From positions 124,001 to 188,000 of the forward strand of contig NZ_MRTQ01000002.1 in NCBI RefSeq assembly GCF_001956215.1: 64,000 nucleotides of DNA, written 5' to 3'. Shown piece by piece: positions 8,848 to 17,663 of the stretch (position 1 is the first letter of the stretch; every line of letters starts with the position of its first letter). Source of the DNA: Paenibacillus sp. FSL R5-0490. Lineage in GTDB: Bacteria > Bacillota > Bacilli > Bacillales > Cytobacillaceae. The notes beneath the pieces were generated by a model, which did not search any database, was not told the origin of the DNA, and saw only the letters and a list, made by a program, of their open reading frames with translations. The translations under genes were made by a program, and so were the position numbers.

Positions 8848-9758
8848 CATGAAAGTAAAAACTTCTTAATTTCCTCCCGCCGATCCTTATATACCTTCTC
8901 CCCGAGTATAATCAATTCTTCCACAAACTTTATTTCGTCAAAAGGCATTTCTTCTCCCAGCTCTTCATTAATGCGCAGGTAATTTTCTCCGAGAAGATGT
9001 TTGCAATGGTAGGTAACTGATTCGGACGATAAATGAAGAGCCAGGTCCAATAGCTTGGGTGTCACTTTCATGGACGGGAGCTGGAATGGCAGCCAATGCT
9101 TTACACCCCAATATTTATCATGATCAATCGTAAAATCAATTTTTTGAAGACCGGTTCCAAGCGAAAGGATTTTTATGTTTTGCAGCTCCATCCTGAAGTG
9201 ATGCATAGCCTCCGTAATACAAACGAGTGATGGATTATTAGCCCATAGCCCTCCGTCTATGGATAAATAACTGTTGCTGATGTTGTTCGGCGGGAAATAG
9301 ACAGGTGCAGAACAGGAGGAAAGCACTGCATCCCAAAGCTTCATGGATAGGCTATCGTTGCCGGGACTTCCATAATTGGAACGGTGGACAAACGGTTTGC
9401 CATGTGTCACATCGACAGCTGGAATCAAAAGCGGTTTTTTTATATCAGACAGCTCCGTTTCGCCAAAGGCTTTCCGGAAAAAGCGCCGCATATACTTATC
9501 ACTGTATACGCTTTTAAAAAGGCCGACCTTAGCCTGTTTGACAAAAATCTTTTTCCCGAATGATTCGTATCCTTTCAGGACCTCGCTCATATCTTTTTTC
9601 ATGACCAGTGAAGAGGCAATGATCGATCCGGTGCTTGTGCCTGCGATTATATCAAAATAGTCGCCTGCAGGCTGTTTCAGTTCCTCTTCGAGAGCTTTCA
9701 AAATGCTTACGGCAAAAACACCGCGTATTCCGCCGCCATCGATGCATAAGATTTTCAT
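8847..9758 (-). CDS. Patatin-like phospholipase
   Basis: A 303-residue lipid acyl hydrolase, probably cytosolic or membrane-peripheral. All patatin hallmarks are present: oxyanion loop GGGIRG near residue 8, nucleophile motif GTSTGS near residue 40 (Ser), and the Asp of the dyad in SIDGGLWANNP near residue 180. The start at 9758 (MKILCIDGGG) is preceded by AGGTGA; an upstream in-frame ATG adds nine residues without a good site. It resembles the cyanobacterial and plant patatin branch rather than the RssA branch. Confidence 0.9.
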   Translation of the reverse strand: MKILCIDGGGIRGVFAVSILKALEEELKQPAGDYFDIIAGTSTGSIIASSLVMKKDMSEVLKGYESFGKKIFVKQAKVGLFKSVYSDKYMRRFFRKAFGETELSDIKKPLLIPAVDVTHGKPFVHRSNYGSPGNDSLSMKLWDAVLSSCSAPVYFPPNNISNSYLSIDGGLWANNPSLVCITEAMHHFRMELQNIKILSLGTGLQKIDFTIDHDKYWGVKHWLPFQLPSMKVTPKLLDLALHLSSESVTYHCKHLLGENYLRINEELGEEMPFDEIKFVEELIILGEKVYKDRREEIKKFLLS

Positions 9759-9800
9759 TGAATCACCTGCTGTTTCCGTAATCATTCTCCAGGATATGTA

Positions 9801-9827
9801 AAAAAGAGAAGGAATCTTCCTTCTCTT
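9801..9827 (-). terminator. Terminator after the DUF1292 gene
   Basis: AGAAGGAA/TTCCTTCT stem followed by T residues on the minus strand. Confidence 0.85.
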
Positions 9828-10097
9828 CTATTCCTCGTTGTTTATCATCTCTTCAAATACCGCTGAAACTTTGTTAAATTCCTCGTCGTTTTCAATGGGT
9901 GTAAAGTCGCCATCCTCATCCAGTTTTAAGAAGAACACATCAATATCTTCTTCTGTGTCTTCCTCAAGATCTTCGACAAAGCTGACAGCAGCATATTGAT
10001 TGCCATCAACCTCTGCAGACGCGAGGACCTCCACTTCCATTTCCTGATCATTTTCATCACTGATTGTAAAAACTTCTCCTACTTCTATCTTGTCCAT
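9828..10097 (-). CDS. DUF1292 family protein (YrzB-like)
   Basis: An 89-residue, very acidic protein with a small beta-barrel-like DUF1292 domain (VFTISDENDQEMEVEVL ... VSFVEDL). The function of this Firmicutes family is unknown; the B. subtilis member YrzB sits beside yrrK and yrzL. Here it is isolated as a single gene between terminators. GGAGAG precedes the ATG. Confidence 0.88.
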   Translation of the reverse strand: MDKIEVGEVFTISDENDQEMEVEVLASAEVDGNQYAAVSFVEDLEEDTEEDIDVFFLKLDEDGDFTPIENDEEFNKVSAVFEEMINNEE

Positions 10098-10169
10098 TTT
10101 TTAATCTCCTCTCCTTAATAGGTTCTTTCTATATTTTCCCGTTTTAGAGGGATTTCATGCCTAAAATAG

Positions 10170-10199
10170 AAAAAGGATCGGCTTTATGATACCGATCCT
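10170..10199 (-). terminator. Terminator after ilvE
   Basis: GGATCGG/CCGATCC stem with a 10-nt loop and a following T run on the minus strand. Confidence 0.88.
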
Positions 10200-10210
10200 G
10201 CAATAAAGAA

Positions 10211-11308
10211 TTATTTAACTCCTGCTGTCTCTTTCTTTTCCACTTTTACACTCCATCCAAATGGATCCGATTCGGTTCCTTTTTGGATGCCTGTCAGTGT
10301 ATCATAGATTTTCTTGGACAAATCCCCGGTTTTCCCTTCATTGATTTCAATAATCTTGTTGTCCCAGAAGAATTCGCCAATTGGAGAAATAACAGCAGCC
10401 GTGCCTGTTCCAAAGGCTTCTTCAAGCTGGCCATCAGCATGTGCCTGATAGATTTCTTCAATGGAAATTCTTCTTTCGGACACGGGAACATTCCAGTATT
10501 TCAGTAACTCCAGTACAGAGTTTCGAGTGATTCCTTCCAGGATGCTGCCATTAAGTTCTGGTGTTACAACTTCTCCGTTAATTTTGAAGAAAATGTTCAT
10601 GCTTCCCACTTCTTCAATATATTTATTTTCTTTCCCGTCAAGCCATAGAACCTGCGAATATCCTGTTAAGCTTGCAAGCTCCTGAGCTTTCAGACTTGCT
10701 GCATAGTTCCCTCCGGTTTTAGCTGTGCCTGTTCCCCCTTTTACTGCCCGCACGTATTCGTTTTGAACAGCAATTTTAACAGGGTTGATGCCTTCCTTAT
10801 AGTAAGCGCCTACCGGCGAAAGAATAATGATAAATTTGTATCTGGCTGATGGAGCAACTCCCAGATATGGCTCAGTTGAAATGACAAACGGCCGGATGTA
10901 CAGTGAAGTTCCTTCCACATTCGGAATCCAGTCCCGGTCAACTGAAATTAATTCTTTTAAGGCATAAAGAGCAAGCTCTTCATCAATTTCAGGAATACAT
11001 AACCTGGAGTTGGATTTATTCAGTCTCTCCATATTTTTTTCGGGACGGAAGAGCAACACCTCATTATCAATGGTAAGATAGGCTTTTAACCCTTCGAATA
11101 CACTCTGACCATAATGGAAAATCATTGCAGCGGGATCAAGAGAAAGCGGCTGGTAAGGTACAATTCTTGGGTCGTGCCATCCCCGTCCTGCTGTATAATC
11201 CATTTCAAACATGTGATCCGTAAAATTCTTGCCAAACACCAGGTTATCAAATGCAGGTTTTTGTTTTTTCTCAGGTGTGTGGTTGATTTCAATTTTAAAT
11301 TCTGTCAT
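10211..11308 (-). CDS. ilvE: Branched-chain amino acid aminotransferase
   Basis: A 365-residue class IV PLP aminotransferase that interconverts Leu, Ile and Val with their 2-oxo acids. It is of the long, eukaryote/Firmicutes-type BCAT length. The PLP lysine is in AKTGGNYAAS (about residue 202), with FGTGTAAVISP near the phosphate-binding end. AGGGAG lies ahead of the ATG at 11308. Upstream is a roughly 190-nt structured leader ending in an attenuator-type terminator, so expression is likely controlled by premature termination as well as at the promoter. Confidence 0.95.
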   Translation of the reverse strand: MTEFKIEINHTPEKKQKPAFDNLVFGKNFTDHMFEMDYTAGRGWHDPRIVPYQPLSLDPAAMIFHYGQSVFEGLKAYLTIDNEVLLFRPEKNMERLNKSNSRLCIPEIDEELALYALKELISVDRDWIPNVEGTSLYIRPFVISTEPYLGVAPSARYKFIIILSPVGAYYKEGINPVKIAVQNEYVRAVKGGTGTAKTGGNYAASLKAQELASLTGYSQVLWLDGKENKYIEEVGSMNIFFKINGEVVTPELNGSILEGITRNSVLELLKYWNVPVSERRISIEEIYQAHADGQLEEAFGTGTAAVISPIGEFFWDNKIIEINEGKTGDLSKKIYDTLTGIQKGTESDPFGWSVKVEKKETAGVK

Positions 11309-11381
11309 TTGTCAAAACTCCCTATCTGTAGATGATTTAAAAACCTAATGCCTGCTCTTCGTGCTGCTCTTAAAAGAGTGT

Positions 11382-11575
11382 AAATAAAAACGCCCAGTCA
11401 TCCTCCGAGCGTGGACGAAAGGGCTTGCTTCCCGGCAACAACCAATATGGATGCTCAACAGCAACAGCTGAAGTCATTGAAAAAGACTCGTATGCTGTTT
11501 TTGTAAGGGTTGCCTTTCGCTCTTTTCTACTTCAAGGCAGTAGTGCAGTTATTTGTTAAAGTTTTTATAAGTTTT
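11382..11575 (-). ncRNA. Structured ilvE leader with antiterminator and terminator, class not recognised
   Basis: On the minus strand the leader ends in a 12-bp stem with two mismatches (GCCCTTTCGTCC with GGATGACTGGGC, 11424-11413 and 11403-11392) followed by GTTTTTATTT. Its 5' arm can instead pair with GCGAAAGG at 11520-11513 (antiterminator). GGCAACC (11514-11508) can pair with GGTTG-TTGCC (11443-11434), closing a domain that contains an AACAGC/GCTGTT hairpin. These two pairings exclude each other in part, a switch-like layout. CTTTCGTCC is common in T-box terminators, but I find no canonical AGGGTGGNACCGCG, so the class is open. Confidence 0.65.
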
Positions 11576-11581
11576 TCTAAT

Positions 11582-11623
11582 ATTATGATATTCTACTATT
11601 TAATTGTCAATACGAATTGACAA
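11582..11623 (-). promoter_or_regulatory. ilvE promoter with overlapping palindrome
   Basis: The minus strand has TTGACA (11610-11605), 17 bp, then CATAAT (11587-11582), a good SigA promoter. The -35 is part of a perfect 8-bp inverted repeat TTGTCAAT-ACGA-ATTGACAA at 11604-11623, a possible operator. An AATTTTCAG half resembling a CodY box lies further upstream near 11650. Confidence 0.75.
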
Positions 11624-11738
11624 TAAATTTAGAATTAATTCGGATTACTGAAAATTCTATATGCAAAAGAAAAAGAAATAAAGGTGAAAAATCATGTTTT
11701 TAAATTTATAATCAATATATAAATACAAAAGGGGATTT

Positions 11739-12050
11739 ATGATAATGAACAGTAAAGAGCTTGAAGAAAAAATTATTCAAAACTATCAGGGCGAAGAGAA
11801 AATGATGATCCTCGTATTTGCCCAGTGGTGCATCAATCACGGTTTAAATCCGGAGGAAATCTATTTAAAGGCATATCCGGATCAGGAGGAAAACAGTTCA
11901 CTAAAGGAAGCGCTGGAGCTGACTGTTCCAAAAGAAGAAGCAGGCGATGTGCCTGATCAGACTCTGCTTGGTGTTCTATCCTTGTTCGGAAATGATGATC
12001 TTGCCTTCATCGTGATGGAAGAAATAAAGAATATGAAAAAGAACAGCTAA
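11739..12050 (+). CDS. Small acidic hypothetical protein
   Basis: A 103-residue, mostly helical, acidic cytosolic protein that I do not recognise. It has two ATGs two codons apart; AGGGG lies 8 nt before the first. Notable segments are QWCINHGLNPEEIYLKAYP and the C-terminal LLGVLSLFGNDDLAFIVMEEI. It is divergent from the ilvE leader and convergent with desR. No motif suggests a function. Confidence 0.75.
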   Translation: MIMNSKELEEKIIQNYQGEEKMMILVFAQWCINHGLNPEEIYLKAYPDQEENSSLKEALELTVPKEEAGDVPDQTLLGVLSLFGNDDLAFIVMEEIKNMKKNS

Positions 12051-12086
12051 GCCTTAATGGGCCGCTGTCCTTTTTCATTGAAGATT

Positions 12087-12686
12087 CTATTTAAACCAGC
12101 CCTTCTCTTTGGATTGGGTTATGGCTTCAATCCTGTTCGTAACTTCGAGCTTGTCAAGAATAGCCGAGATATAGTTGCGCACGGTACCTGTCTTAATGCT
12201 GAGCTGGTCGGCAATTTCTTTCGTGTTCTTGCCGTCCGCTATCAGCTCCAGCACCTCTTTTTCCCGGTCTGTCAGCGGGTTTTCTTCGCCATAGACATCA
12301 TCCATTAATTCAGGTGCATAGATGCGCCTTCCTTCCAGGACGTTTCTGATAGAGCTTGCCAGTTCCTCACTTGGGCTGTCTTTTAACAAGTAACCTCTTA
12401 CACCGGCCTTGAGGGCACGCTGGAAATAGCCTGACCTTGCGAAGGTTGTCAGAATAATAACTTTACAGCCGCAGTCTTTTAATTCTTCCGCCGCTTCCAG
12501 GCCGCTTTTTTCCGGCATTTCAATATCCATAATGCATACATCCGGTTTAAGAGTTTTGACAAGGGATATGGCTTCTTTTCCATTTGAAGCTTTCCCAATG
12601 ACCTCCATATCGTCTTCAAGATTTAGCAGAGATCCTAACGCACCAAGCACCATCCGCTGATCTTCAGCTATGACGATTTTTATCAT
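12087..12686 (-). CDS. desR: Cold-response regulator DesR
   Basis: A 199-residue NarL/LuxR-type response regulator. The receiver domain has the acidic pair ED near residue 8, phospho-acceptor Asp in CIMDIEMP (about residue 54) and Lys in LLKDSPSEE (about 102). The C-terminal HTH is in LTDREKEVLELIADGKNTKEIA. The sequence is very close to B. subtilis DesR as I recall it. Its start overlaps desK by 4 nt (ATGA). Phosphorylated DesR activates des; a candidate binding site is at 15031-15062. Confidence 0.95.
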   Translation of the reverse strand: MIKIVIAEDQRMVLGALGSLLNLEDDMEVIGKASNGKEAISLVKTLKPDVCIMDIEMPEKSGLEAAEELKDCGCKVIILTTFARSGYFQRALKAGVRGYLLKDSPSEELASSIRNVLEGRRIYAPELMDDVYGEENPLTDREKEVLELIADGKNTKEIADQLSIKTGTVRNYISAILDKLEVTNRIEAITQSKEKGWFK

Positions 12687-13819
12687 GCCCTCTCCTCCTT
12701 GTTTGGTTCCTTCACGACTGTTGGTACTTTCATTATAATCGTTGTTCCATTCTCAGATACAATCTCAAGACTTCCGTTGACAAAGTCGAGCCGCTCCCTT
12801 AAGCCGAGCAGTCCGGACCCCTTGCCTACATCTGTTGAGGGATTCATGCCGACCCCGTTATCCCGGACGGTAATGCTGACTTCATTCCAGGTTTGTTCTA
12901 TTCTGATGCGGCATTCTGTCGCCTTACTGTGTTTTACTACGTTAGTAACAGCCTCTTTCATGCACATGCTTAGAATATTCTCAAGGAAGAGTGACACATT
13001 TTTTAATTTGATATCTTCTTCCCCGATGAATTCGATAGAAGCCGCCTTTAAAATTTGCTTTACAAGGATAATCTCTTCCTTCAGTCTGATTCCCCTCATC
13101 TGCGAAACCATCTTCCTTACTTCGTTTAATGCTGTTCTGGCGGTTTGCTGAACGTCTATAAGCTCTTCCTTTGCCTGGTCCGGATCTTTGCTGATGAGCT
13201 TCCTGGCCAGATCGCTTTTTAACCCGATAAGAGACAATTTTTGTCCGAGAGTATCATGAAGATCCCGGGCAATCCGCTGTCTTTCTTCCTGTTTGACGAG
13301 GTCCGCAATCCTTTTGTTGGCATCCTCAAGCTGCTCCTCAAGCTTTTCCTGCTTTTTCTTATTGTGAATGTTAAAAGGAAGCAAAATCACACTGATCCAG
13401 ATGATAATAATAAAAGGAATCTGCTCGAGAAATAATGGCTTCTGGGTGACAAAATTAATGTTTATGGAGATGGTGGTTGCGATCAGGTGGATGACATACA
13501 GCGTTAAAAAGGCAATTCTGTTCTTGATATGGCCATTGTAATAAGCAATATAAAATGCAAAATAAATAAATGAAAAGAGAATGGTCATTGTGATCGATAT
13601 GCTGATTAAAATGCCAGTCCACAAATAGACAGGCCATTTCCGTGAAATAAAGGCAAAACGCAGTGATATAAAAAAGAGTATAGTCAGGATAATTCCGACG
13701 GCTATGGTGATTTTAGATGTGGATCTGAAGATGAAATAAAACGGCAGAATGCTGAATACACTCCATATATATGGAGAAATGCCTGAACTTTTCAATGCAG
13801 TTAAATATTTTTTTAACAT
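12683..13819 (-). CDS. desK: Membrane thermosensor histidine kinase DesK
   Basis: A 378-residue kinase with about five membrane helices in residues 15-150. It then has a HisKA_3 dimerisation helix with RQRIARDLHDTLGQKLS (phospho-His in DLHD) and an HATPase with DNGVGM and GSGLLGLRERL. In B. subtilis DesK senses membrane thickness and switches from phosphatase to kinase in the cold. The ATG at 13819 is chosen for its GAGGG at 8 nt; in-frame ATG codons upstream would run into the terminator hairpin of des. Confidence 0.94.
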   Translation of the reverse strand: MLKKYLTALKSSGISPYIWSVFSILPFYFIFRSTSKITIAVGIILTILFFISLRFAFISRKWPVYLWTGILISISITMTILFSFIYFAFYIAYYNGHIKNRIAFLTLYVIHLIATTISININFVTQKPLFLEQIPFIIIIWISVILLPFNIHNKKKQEKLEEQLEDANKRIADLVKQEERQRIARDLHDTLGQKLSLIGLKSDLARKLISKDPDQAKEELIDVQQTARTALNEVRKMVSQMRGIRLKEEIILVKQILKAASIEFIGEEDIKLKNVSLFLENILSMCMKEAVTNVVKHSKATECRIRIEQTWNEVSITVRDNGVGMNPSTDVGKGSGLLGLRERLDFVNGSLEIVSENGTTIIMKVPTVVKEPNKEERA

Positions 13820-13853
13820 GTGAGGTACCCTCTTTTTATTCATGAAATAATGA

Positions 13854-13890
13854 AACAGCTCCTTTGCTATCATATCACAAAGGAGCTGTT
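13854..13890 (-). terminator. Hairpin between des and desK
   Basis: A perfect 13-bp stem (AACAGCTCCTTTG/CAAAGGAGCTGTT) with an 11-nt loop. The following T run is poor (TCATTATTTC), so it may act as a partial terminator or as an mRNA processing and stability element, lowering desKR relative to des. Confidence 0.7.
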
Positions 13891-13910
13891 CTTCAGCTTA
13901 TACATTCAGT

Positions 13911-14954
13911 TTACGGCTTCACAGATGCCGTTTTAGTTCTGCTCTGTTTTTTGCTGACAGCCGACTGCTTTGCTGCTCCATACCCGGTGAAGTCCTGGGC
14001 TTCATCATCCCATAGACGGAATCGAAGTGACTTCAGGCTGGTAGAAAGAGTAATCGTCGGCACATTCTGAAGTTCAGCTGTATTATAATGAGCGCTTTCG
14101 AGGTTATAGTTAGGAACGCGCGGGCTCAAGTGATGGATATGATGGAACCCGATGTTTCCTGTAAGCCACTGAAGCACTTTCGGCAGCTTGTAAAAGGAGC
14201 TTCCTTCTACAGCAGCTTTAACATACTCCCATTTATCATCTTCTTCAAAATACGAGTCTTCAAATGTATGCTGTACATAGAAAAGCCAGATTCCGGCTGC
14301 TCCTGAAATCATAAAGATCGGCCCCTGCACCATCAGGAACGCTTCCCACCCGATAGCCCAGCACATGAACGCATACAAACCGGCGATGGCCGCATTTATA
14401 AGATACGTATTGATGCGTTCATTCTTTCTTGCCCCTTTTCTGTTAAAACGGTTTTTTAACAAAAATACATAAATAGGACCTAAACCTAACATAACGAACG
14501 GATTGCGGTAGATGCGGTATGCTGCACGAGTCGACCATGAGGCATCCTGATATTCTTTCACTGTCAGTGTCCAGATATCTCCTGTACCGCGCTTGTCCAG
14601 ATTACCGCTGGTTGCATGGTGCACATTGTGATCATGCTGCCATTGGTGATAAGGAAAGACGGTCAGGATTCCTGTGATTGTGCCAATGATTTTGTTAGCT
14701 TTGCGGTTTTTGAAAAAGGAATGGTGGCAGCAATCATGGAAAATAATGAAGATCCTGACAAGAAAGCCTGCTGCAACTATAGATATGCCAAGCGTCAGCA
14801 AGTAAGAAATGCTCAGGCTTTTATAAGCAAGGAACCACAGCAGGAAAAATGGTCCCAGCGTATTGACCAGCTGCATAATGCTTTTTGTTAAATCTGATTT
14901 TTCATAAGGTGCCATTTGTTTTTTTAAGTTAAGTTGTTTTTGTTTAGAAGTCAT
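13911..14954 (-). CDS. des: Acyl-lipid (delta-5 type) fatty acid desaturase
   Basis: A 347-residue membrane di-iron desaturase that introduces double bonds into phospholipid acyl chains in the cold. The three histidine boxes are visible: HDCCHH (about 73), HDNVHH (about 110) and HIHHL (about 270), with four hydrophobic membrane segments between them. It is followed by desK and desR in the same order as in B. subtilis. The C-terminal tail is short and basic. Confidence 0.95.
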   Translation of the reverse strand: MTSKQKQLNLKKQMAPYEKSDLTKSIMQLVNTLGPFFLLWFLAYKSLSISYLLTLGISIVAAGFLVRIFIIFHDCCHHSFFKNRKANKIIGTITGILTVFPYHQWQHDHNVHHATSGNLDKRGTGDIWTLTVKEYQDASWSTRAAYRIYRNPFVMLGLGPIYVFLLKNRFNRKGARKNERINTYLINAAIAGLYAFMCWAIGWEAFLMVQGPIFMISGAAGIWLFYVQHTFEDSYFEEDDKWEYVKAAVEGSSFYKLPKVLQWLTGNIGFHHIHHLSPRVPNYNLESAHYNTAELQNVPTITLSTSLKSLRFRLWDDEAQDFTGYGAAKQSAVSKKQSRTKTASVKP

Positions 14955-14987
14955 TTGTTAATTCCCTTCATCATGACGTTAATTTTA

Positions 14988-15062
14988 ATAATAAAGGGTT
15001 TGCAAACTGCTTTGTAGACATAGGTGTCATGTCCAAACCATGACATTTATCATGGTTTGGAC
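14988..15062 (-). promoter_or_regulatory. des promoter and candidate DesR operator
   Basis: A 13-bp perfect inverted repeat (GTCCAAACCATGA - 6 nt - TCATGGTTTGGAC) occupies 15031-15062. A second overlapping repeat, TGTCATG/CATGACA, spans 15025-15045. Downstream on the minus strand are a weak -35 TACAAA (15016-15011), 17 bp, and -10 TATTAT (14993-14988). A strong operator at about -50 to -80 with a poor -35 fits an activator-dependent promoter such as Pdes. Confidence 0.75.
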
Positions 15063-15102
15063 GAAAAATTGAGAGTTCATCCTAATATCTGGCTATAAAT
15101 AT

Positions 15103-15690
15103 TTACTTATTGCGGGTTTCTTCCACTTCTGACACAAGGTTAAAGAGAAATTCGTATACTAACTGATATGCGTCTTGTATAGATAGTTCCTCTTTAAAGC
15201 CTTCAATGTCGTTCAGCGAAAAATTAAAATCCCAAAGCCCATCCTGCTGGCTGAACATCAGGCTGTATTTTGGTGTGCCTGTAAGAGTATTTGCATCTAT
15301 AAATGCTCTCATAGCTGATTCTGCTTTTTTTGGCAGCTTCAGTCCAAGCATTACTTCATAGTTGCCAAAAACATCATCTGTTTCAAAGGAAACGGCATCC
15401 GCTCCAATCAGGTCAAACCATTTCGACTCCAGATACATAAATTCATTTTTATGATTTTTGAAGTAGTCTATTGGCTGATTTAAAAAGCCGGCAGGCTCCT
15501 GTCCGAGAACTTCCTCTGTTTCCTTATCTCCTCTTTCTATATAAGCATCATTAAATCGGTCTTCTGGATTCTTGATTCCAGCTTCATGACCATCATTCAA
15601 AAGTCCGTGCTTTTGGGCATATTCTTTTTCTTTTACATAAAGTTCAGAGGGCTGTTCTTTCAAGTGCTTTTCCATCCGTTCTTTTAACAA
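15103..15690 (-). CDS. Hypothetical protein downstream of DEAD-box helicase
   Basis: A 195-residue protein I cannot assign. The TTG at 15690 is chosen because GAGGAGG lies 8 nt ahead; the frame stays open further upstream only because it overlaps the helicase tail. The N-terminus is charged and helical (KERMEKHLKEQ ... YVKEKEYAQKHGLL). The C-terminal half reads like a compact alpha/beta domain. It starts 13 nt after the helicase stop, so it is co-transcribed. Confidence 0.75.
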   Translation of the reverse strand: MLKERMEKHLKEQPSELYVKEKEYAQKHGLLNDGHEAGIKNPEDRFNDAYIERGDKETEEVLGQEPAGFLNQPIDYFKNHKNEFMYLESKWFDLIGADAVSFETDDVFGNYEVMLGLKLPKKAESAMRAFIDANTLTGTPKYSLMFSQQDGLWDFNFSLNDIEGFKEELSIQDAYQLVYEFLFNLVSEVEETRNK

Positions 15691-15703
15691 GTTGCTTTCC
15701 TCC

Positions 15704-17068
15704 TCAAATATCTTTACCTTCCCCACTTTTTGATGAATTTCTTGAAGCTGTGGGAGAAGGCTTCTTTTTCCCTTGAGCTTTTGTGCGGCCTGTTCGTGGT
15801 GAACTGCTTTTGCCTTTTCTGCCTTTTTCATGGGAAAACCTGTCTTCTTTTGATTTGGGCTGGCCACCTTTTCTGCTGTCATTTTTCTTTCCAGCGGAGG
15901 TTTGGCGTTTGGAATCCTGTCTCTTTTTTTCAGATGCTGCTTCATGCTTGATATCGCTGTTGCCAAGGTTTTGCTTAGGAATAGTAATTTTCAGTCCTTT
16001 TTCAATTGCTTCAAGGAGCGGCTTGTCTGCAGACGAATAAAACGTAATGGCCAGTCCTTTCATGCCCGCCCGGCCGGTTCTCCCGATGCGGTGCACATAG
16101 CTTTCAGGATCGAGTGGGATATCATAATTAAAAACATGGGTGACCCCTTCGACATCAAGCCCTCTGGCAGCTACATCCGTAGCAACTAACAGCTGTATCT
16201 CCGCATCCCTGAATCTCTTCATGACTTGTTCGCGTTTCGATTGTGATAAATCCCCATGAAGCTGATCGCAATCAAAACCGTTCGATTTCAGCACTTCATA
16301 TAATTTGGTTACTCTGCGTTTTGTACGGCAGAAGATCACGGCCAAAAATGGTCTATGGGTTTGAATCAGTTCTATCAGCGTCCCCTGCTTAGCGCGGTCG
16401 ACGGTATGTATCGCTATTTGTTTAACTGAATGGGCTGGCCCCTGTGTTTTTTCAATTTGGATATACTGCGGCTCTTTCATGTGTTTGTTTGCCAGTTTTC
16501 TTATTTCTGCCGGCATAGTTGCAGAAAAAAGCATCGTCTGCCTTTTGGCAGGCGTTTCTTTAATAATTCTCTCAACCTCATCAAGAAAGCCTATATGCAG
16601 CATTTGATCGGCTTCATCCAATACTAAAAAATCCACCTGTGATAAATCAATGGTATTTCGCTTGATATGGTCCAGCAGCCGGCCAGGTGTCCCCACTACA
16701 ATCTGGACATTCCTTTTCAGCTTTTTGAGCTGCTTGTCCACATCCTGCCCACCATATACAGCTAATACATCTATATCACTGTCTTTCGTCAGCTTCATTA
16801 CTTCGTCTGTTATCTGTAATGCCAATTCCCTTGTCGGCGTTATAATCAGAGCCTGAATCTGAACAGCATTCGGGTCCATCTTCTCCAGAATAGGCAAAGT
16901 AAATGCCAATGTTTTTCCGGTTCCTGTCTGAGCCTGGGCAATAACATCGTTTCCTTCCATAACAGCTGGAATCGCCTGTGCCTGAATAGGCGTTGGCTTA
17001 GCGATGCCCTGCTGCAGCAGAATATCAGATAGCTCTCCTGAAATGCCAAGTTTTAAAAATTCCTGCAA
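15704..17068 (-). CDS. DEAD-box ATP-dependent RNA helicase
   Basis: A 454-residue RNA helicase with the full motif set: Q motif (PTPIQ), AQTGTGKT (residue 45), PTRELA, GTPGR, DEAD (about 150), SAT, then [12 protein letters not shown] (about 330). The last 90 residues are a Lys/Arg/Ser/Gly-rich disordered tail likely to bind RNA. It is one of the short Bacillus cold-shock-type helicases (CshA/CshB/YfmL group); I cannot say which. It starts with TTG at 17068 after TAGGG. Nearby des-desKR suggests, weakly, a cold theme. Confidence 0.92.
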   Translation of the reverse strand: MQEFLKLGISGELSDILLQQGIAKPTPIQAQAIPAVMEGNDVIAQAQTGTGKTLAFTLPILEKMDPNAVQIQALIITPTRELALQITDEVMKLTKDSDIDVLAVYGGQDVDKQLKKLKRNVQIVVGTPGRLLDHIKRNTIDLSQVDFLVLDEADQMLHIGFLDEVERIIKETPAKRQTMLFSATMPAEIRKLANKHMKEPQYIQIEKTQGPAHSVKQIAIHTVDRAKQGTLIELIQTHRPFLAVIFCRTKRRVTKLYEVLKSNGFDCDQLHGDLSQSKREQVMKRFRDAEIQLLVATDVAARGLDVEGVTHVFNYDIPLDPESYVHRIGRTGRAGMKGLAITFYSSADKPLLEAIEKGLKITIPKQNLGNSDIKHEAASEKKRQDSKRQTSAGKKNDSRKGGQPKSKEDRFSHEKGRKGKSSSPRTGRTKAQGKKKPSPTASRNSSKSGEGKDI

Positions 17069-17204
17069 ATAAAACCCTACTTTCTTTTCCTGTTCTTTAT
17101 TAAATATGTCCTTATTTATATTGTGTGTTTAACGGCAAAATAGCAAGCATTCTTATTGCAGGAAAACACAAAAAAAGGTGAGCATTCAGTTCAGACCCTG
17201 AAAA

Positions 17205-17663
17205 CTAACCTCTATTTGATAAAATTTCATCCATTGTTTTTTTTACTTTGCTTACGATTTCGGGCCATTTTTTTTCAAGTTCACTGCTTAATCCAATTTG
17301 AAAGGAAATATCAAAAGGTTCAACCCCGATCAGACAGACTTCCATTTTGTCTCTTTGTTCATATAGTGCCTGAAACAGATGCATATTATGCGGCGATAAG
17401 CCGAGAAATCGATGAGAGTCTATCTTATCTAAAGAATAAACTTCAATGTCACCGGGGATACCCCCTGATAAAATGGCATCAAGGATTATGACAAACTCGG
17501 CACCTTCGAGCTTAGAGAGGCTATAATCTATGTCGGATTCTCCTATGATGTATTCGCAATCCATGTTTTCTTCTGTGTTCATCAGCTCTTCAGCAATATA
17601 GATGCCGACTCCATCGTCCTTCATCAGGCGGTTGCCTATTCCTAAAATAATGGTCTTTTTCAT
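17205..17663 (-). CDS. [NiFe]-hydrogenase large-subunit endopeptidase
   Basis: A 152-residue HyaD/HupD/HycI-type maturation protease. It removes the C-terminal tail of the large subunit after nickel insertion. Visible hallmarks are ILGIGNRLMKDDGVG (GxGN..DDG, residues 5-19, with a metal-ligand Asp) and LDAILSGGIPG (second Asp region). SPHNMHLFQAL gives the third ligand His. The ATG overlaps the stop of the large-subunit gene by one base. It is the last gene of the operon; no strong terminator follows. Confidence 0.92.
   Translation of the reverse strand: MKKTIILGIGNRLMKDDGVGIYIAEELMNTEENMDCEYIIGESDIDYSLSKLEGAEFVIILDAILSGGIPGDIEVYSLDKIDSHRFLGLSPHNMHLFQALYEQRDKMEVCLIGVEPFDISFQIGLSSELEKKWPEIVSKVKKTMDEILSNRG

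Noticed and set aside
11390-11530. SAM (S-box) riboswitch on the plus strand, suggested by CCCGGCAACAACC
   Set aside because: Other S-box core elements (AGAG..GGAGGGA) are missing, there is no plus-strand terminator, and the T run of the attenuator lies on the minus strand toward ilvE.
15691-15966. Longer N-terminus for the gene at 15103-15690
   Set aside because: That part is the helicase tail read in another frame; the TTG at 15690 has an excellent ribosome binding site just after the helicase stop.
17069-17204. Terminator for the hydrogenase operon
   Set aside because: Only a weak TTCAG/CTGAA hairpin with a T run not directly attached; not convincing enough to list.
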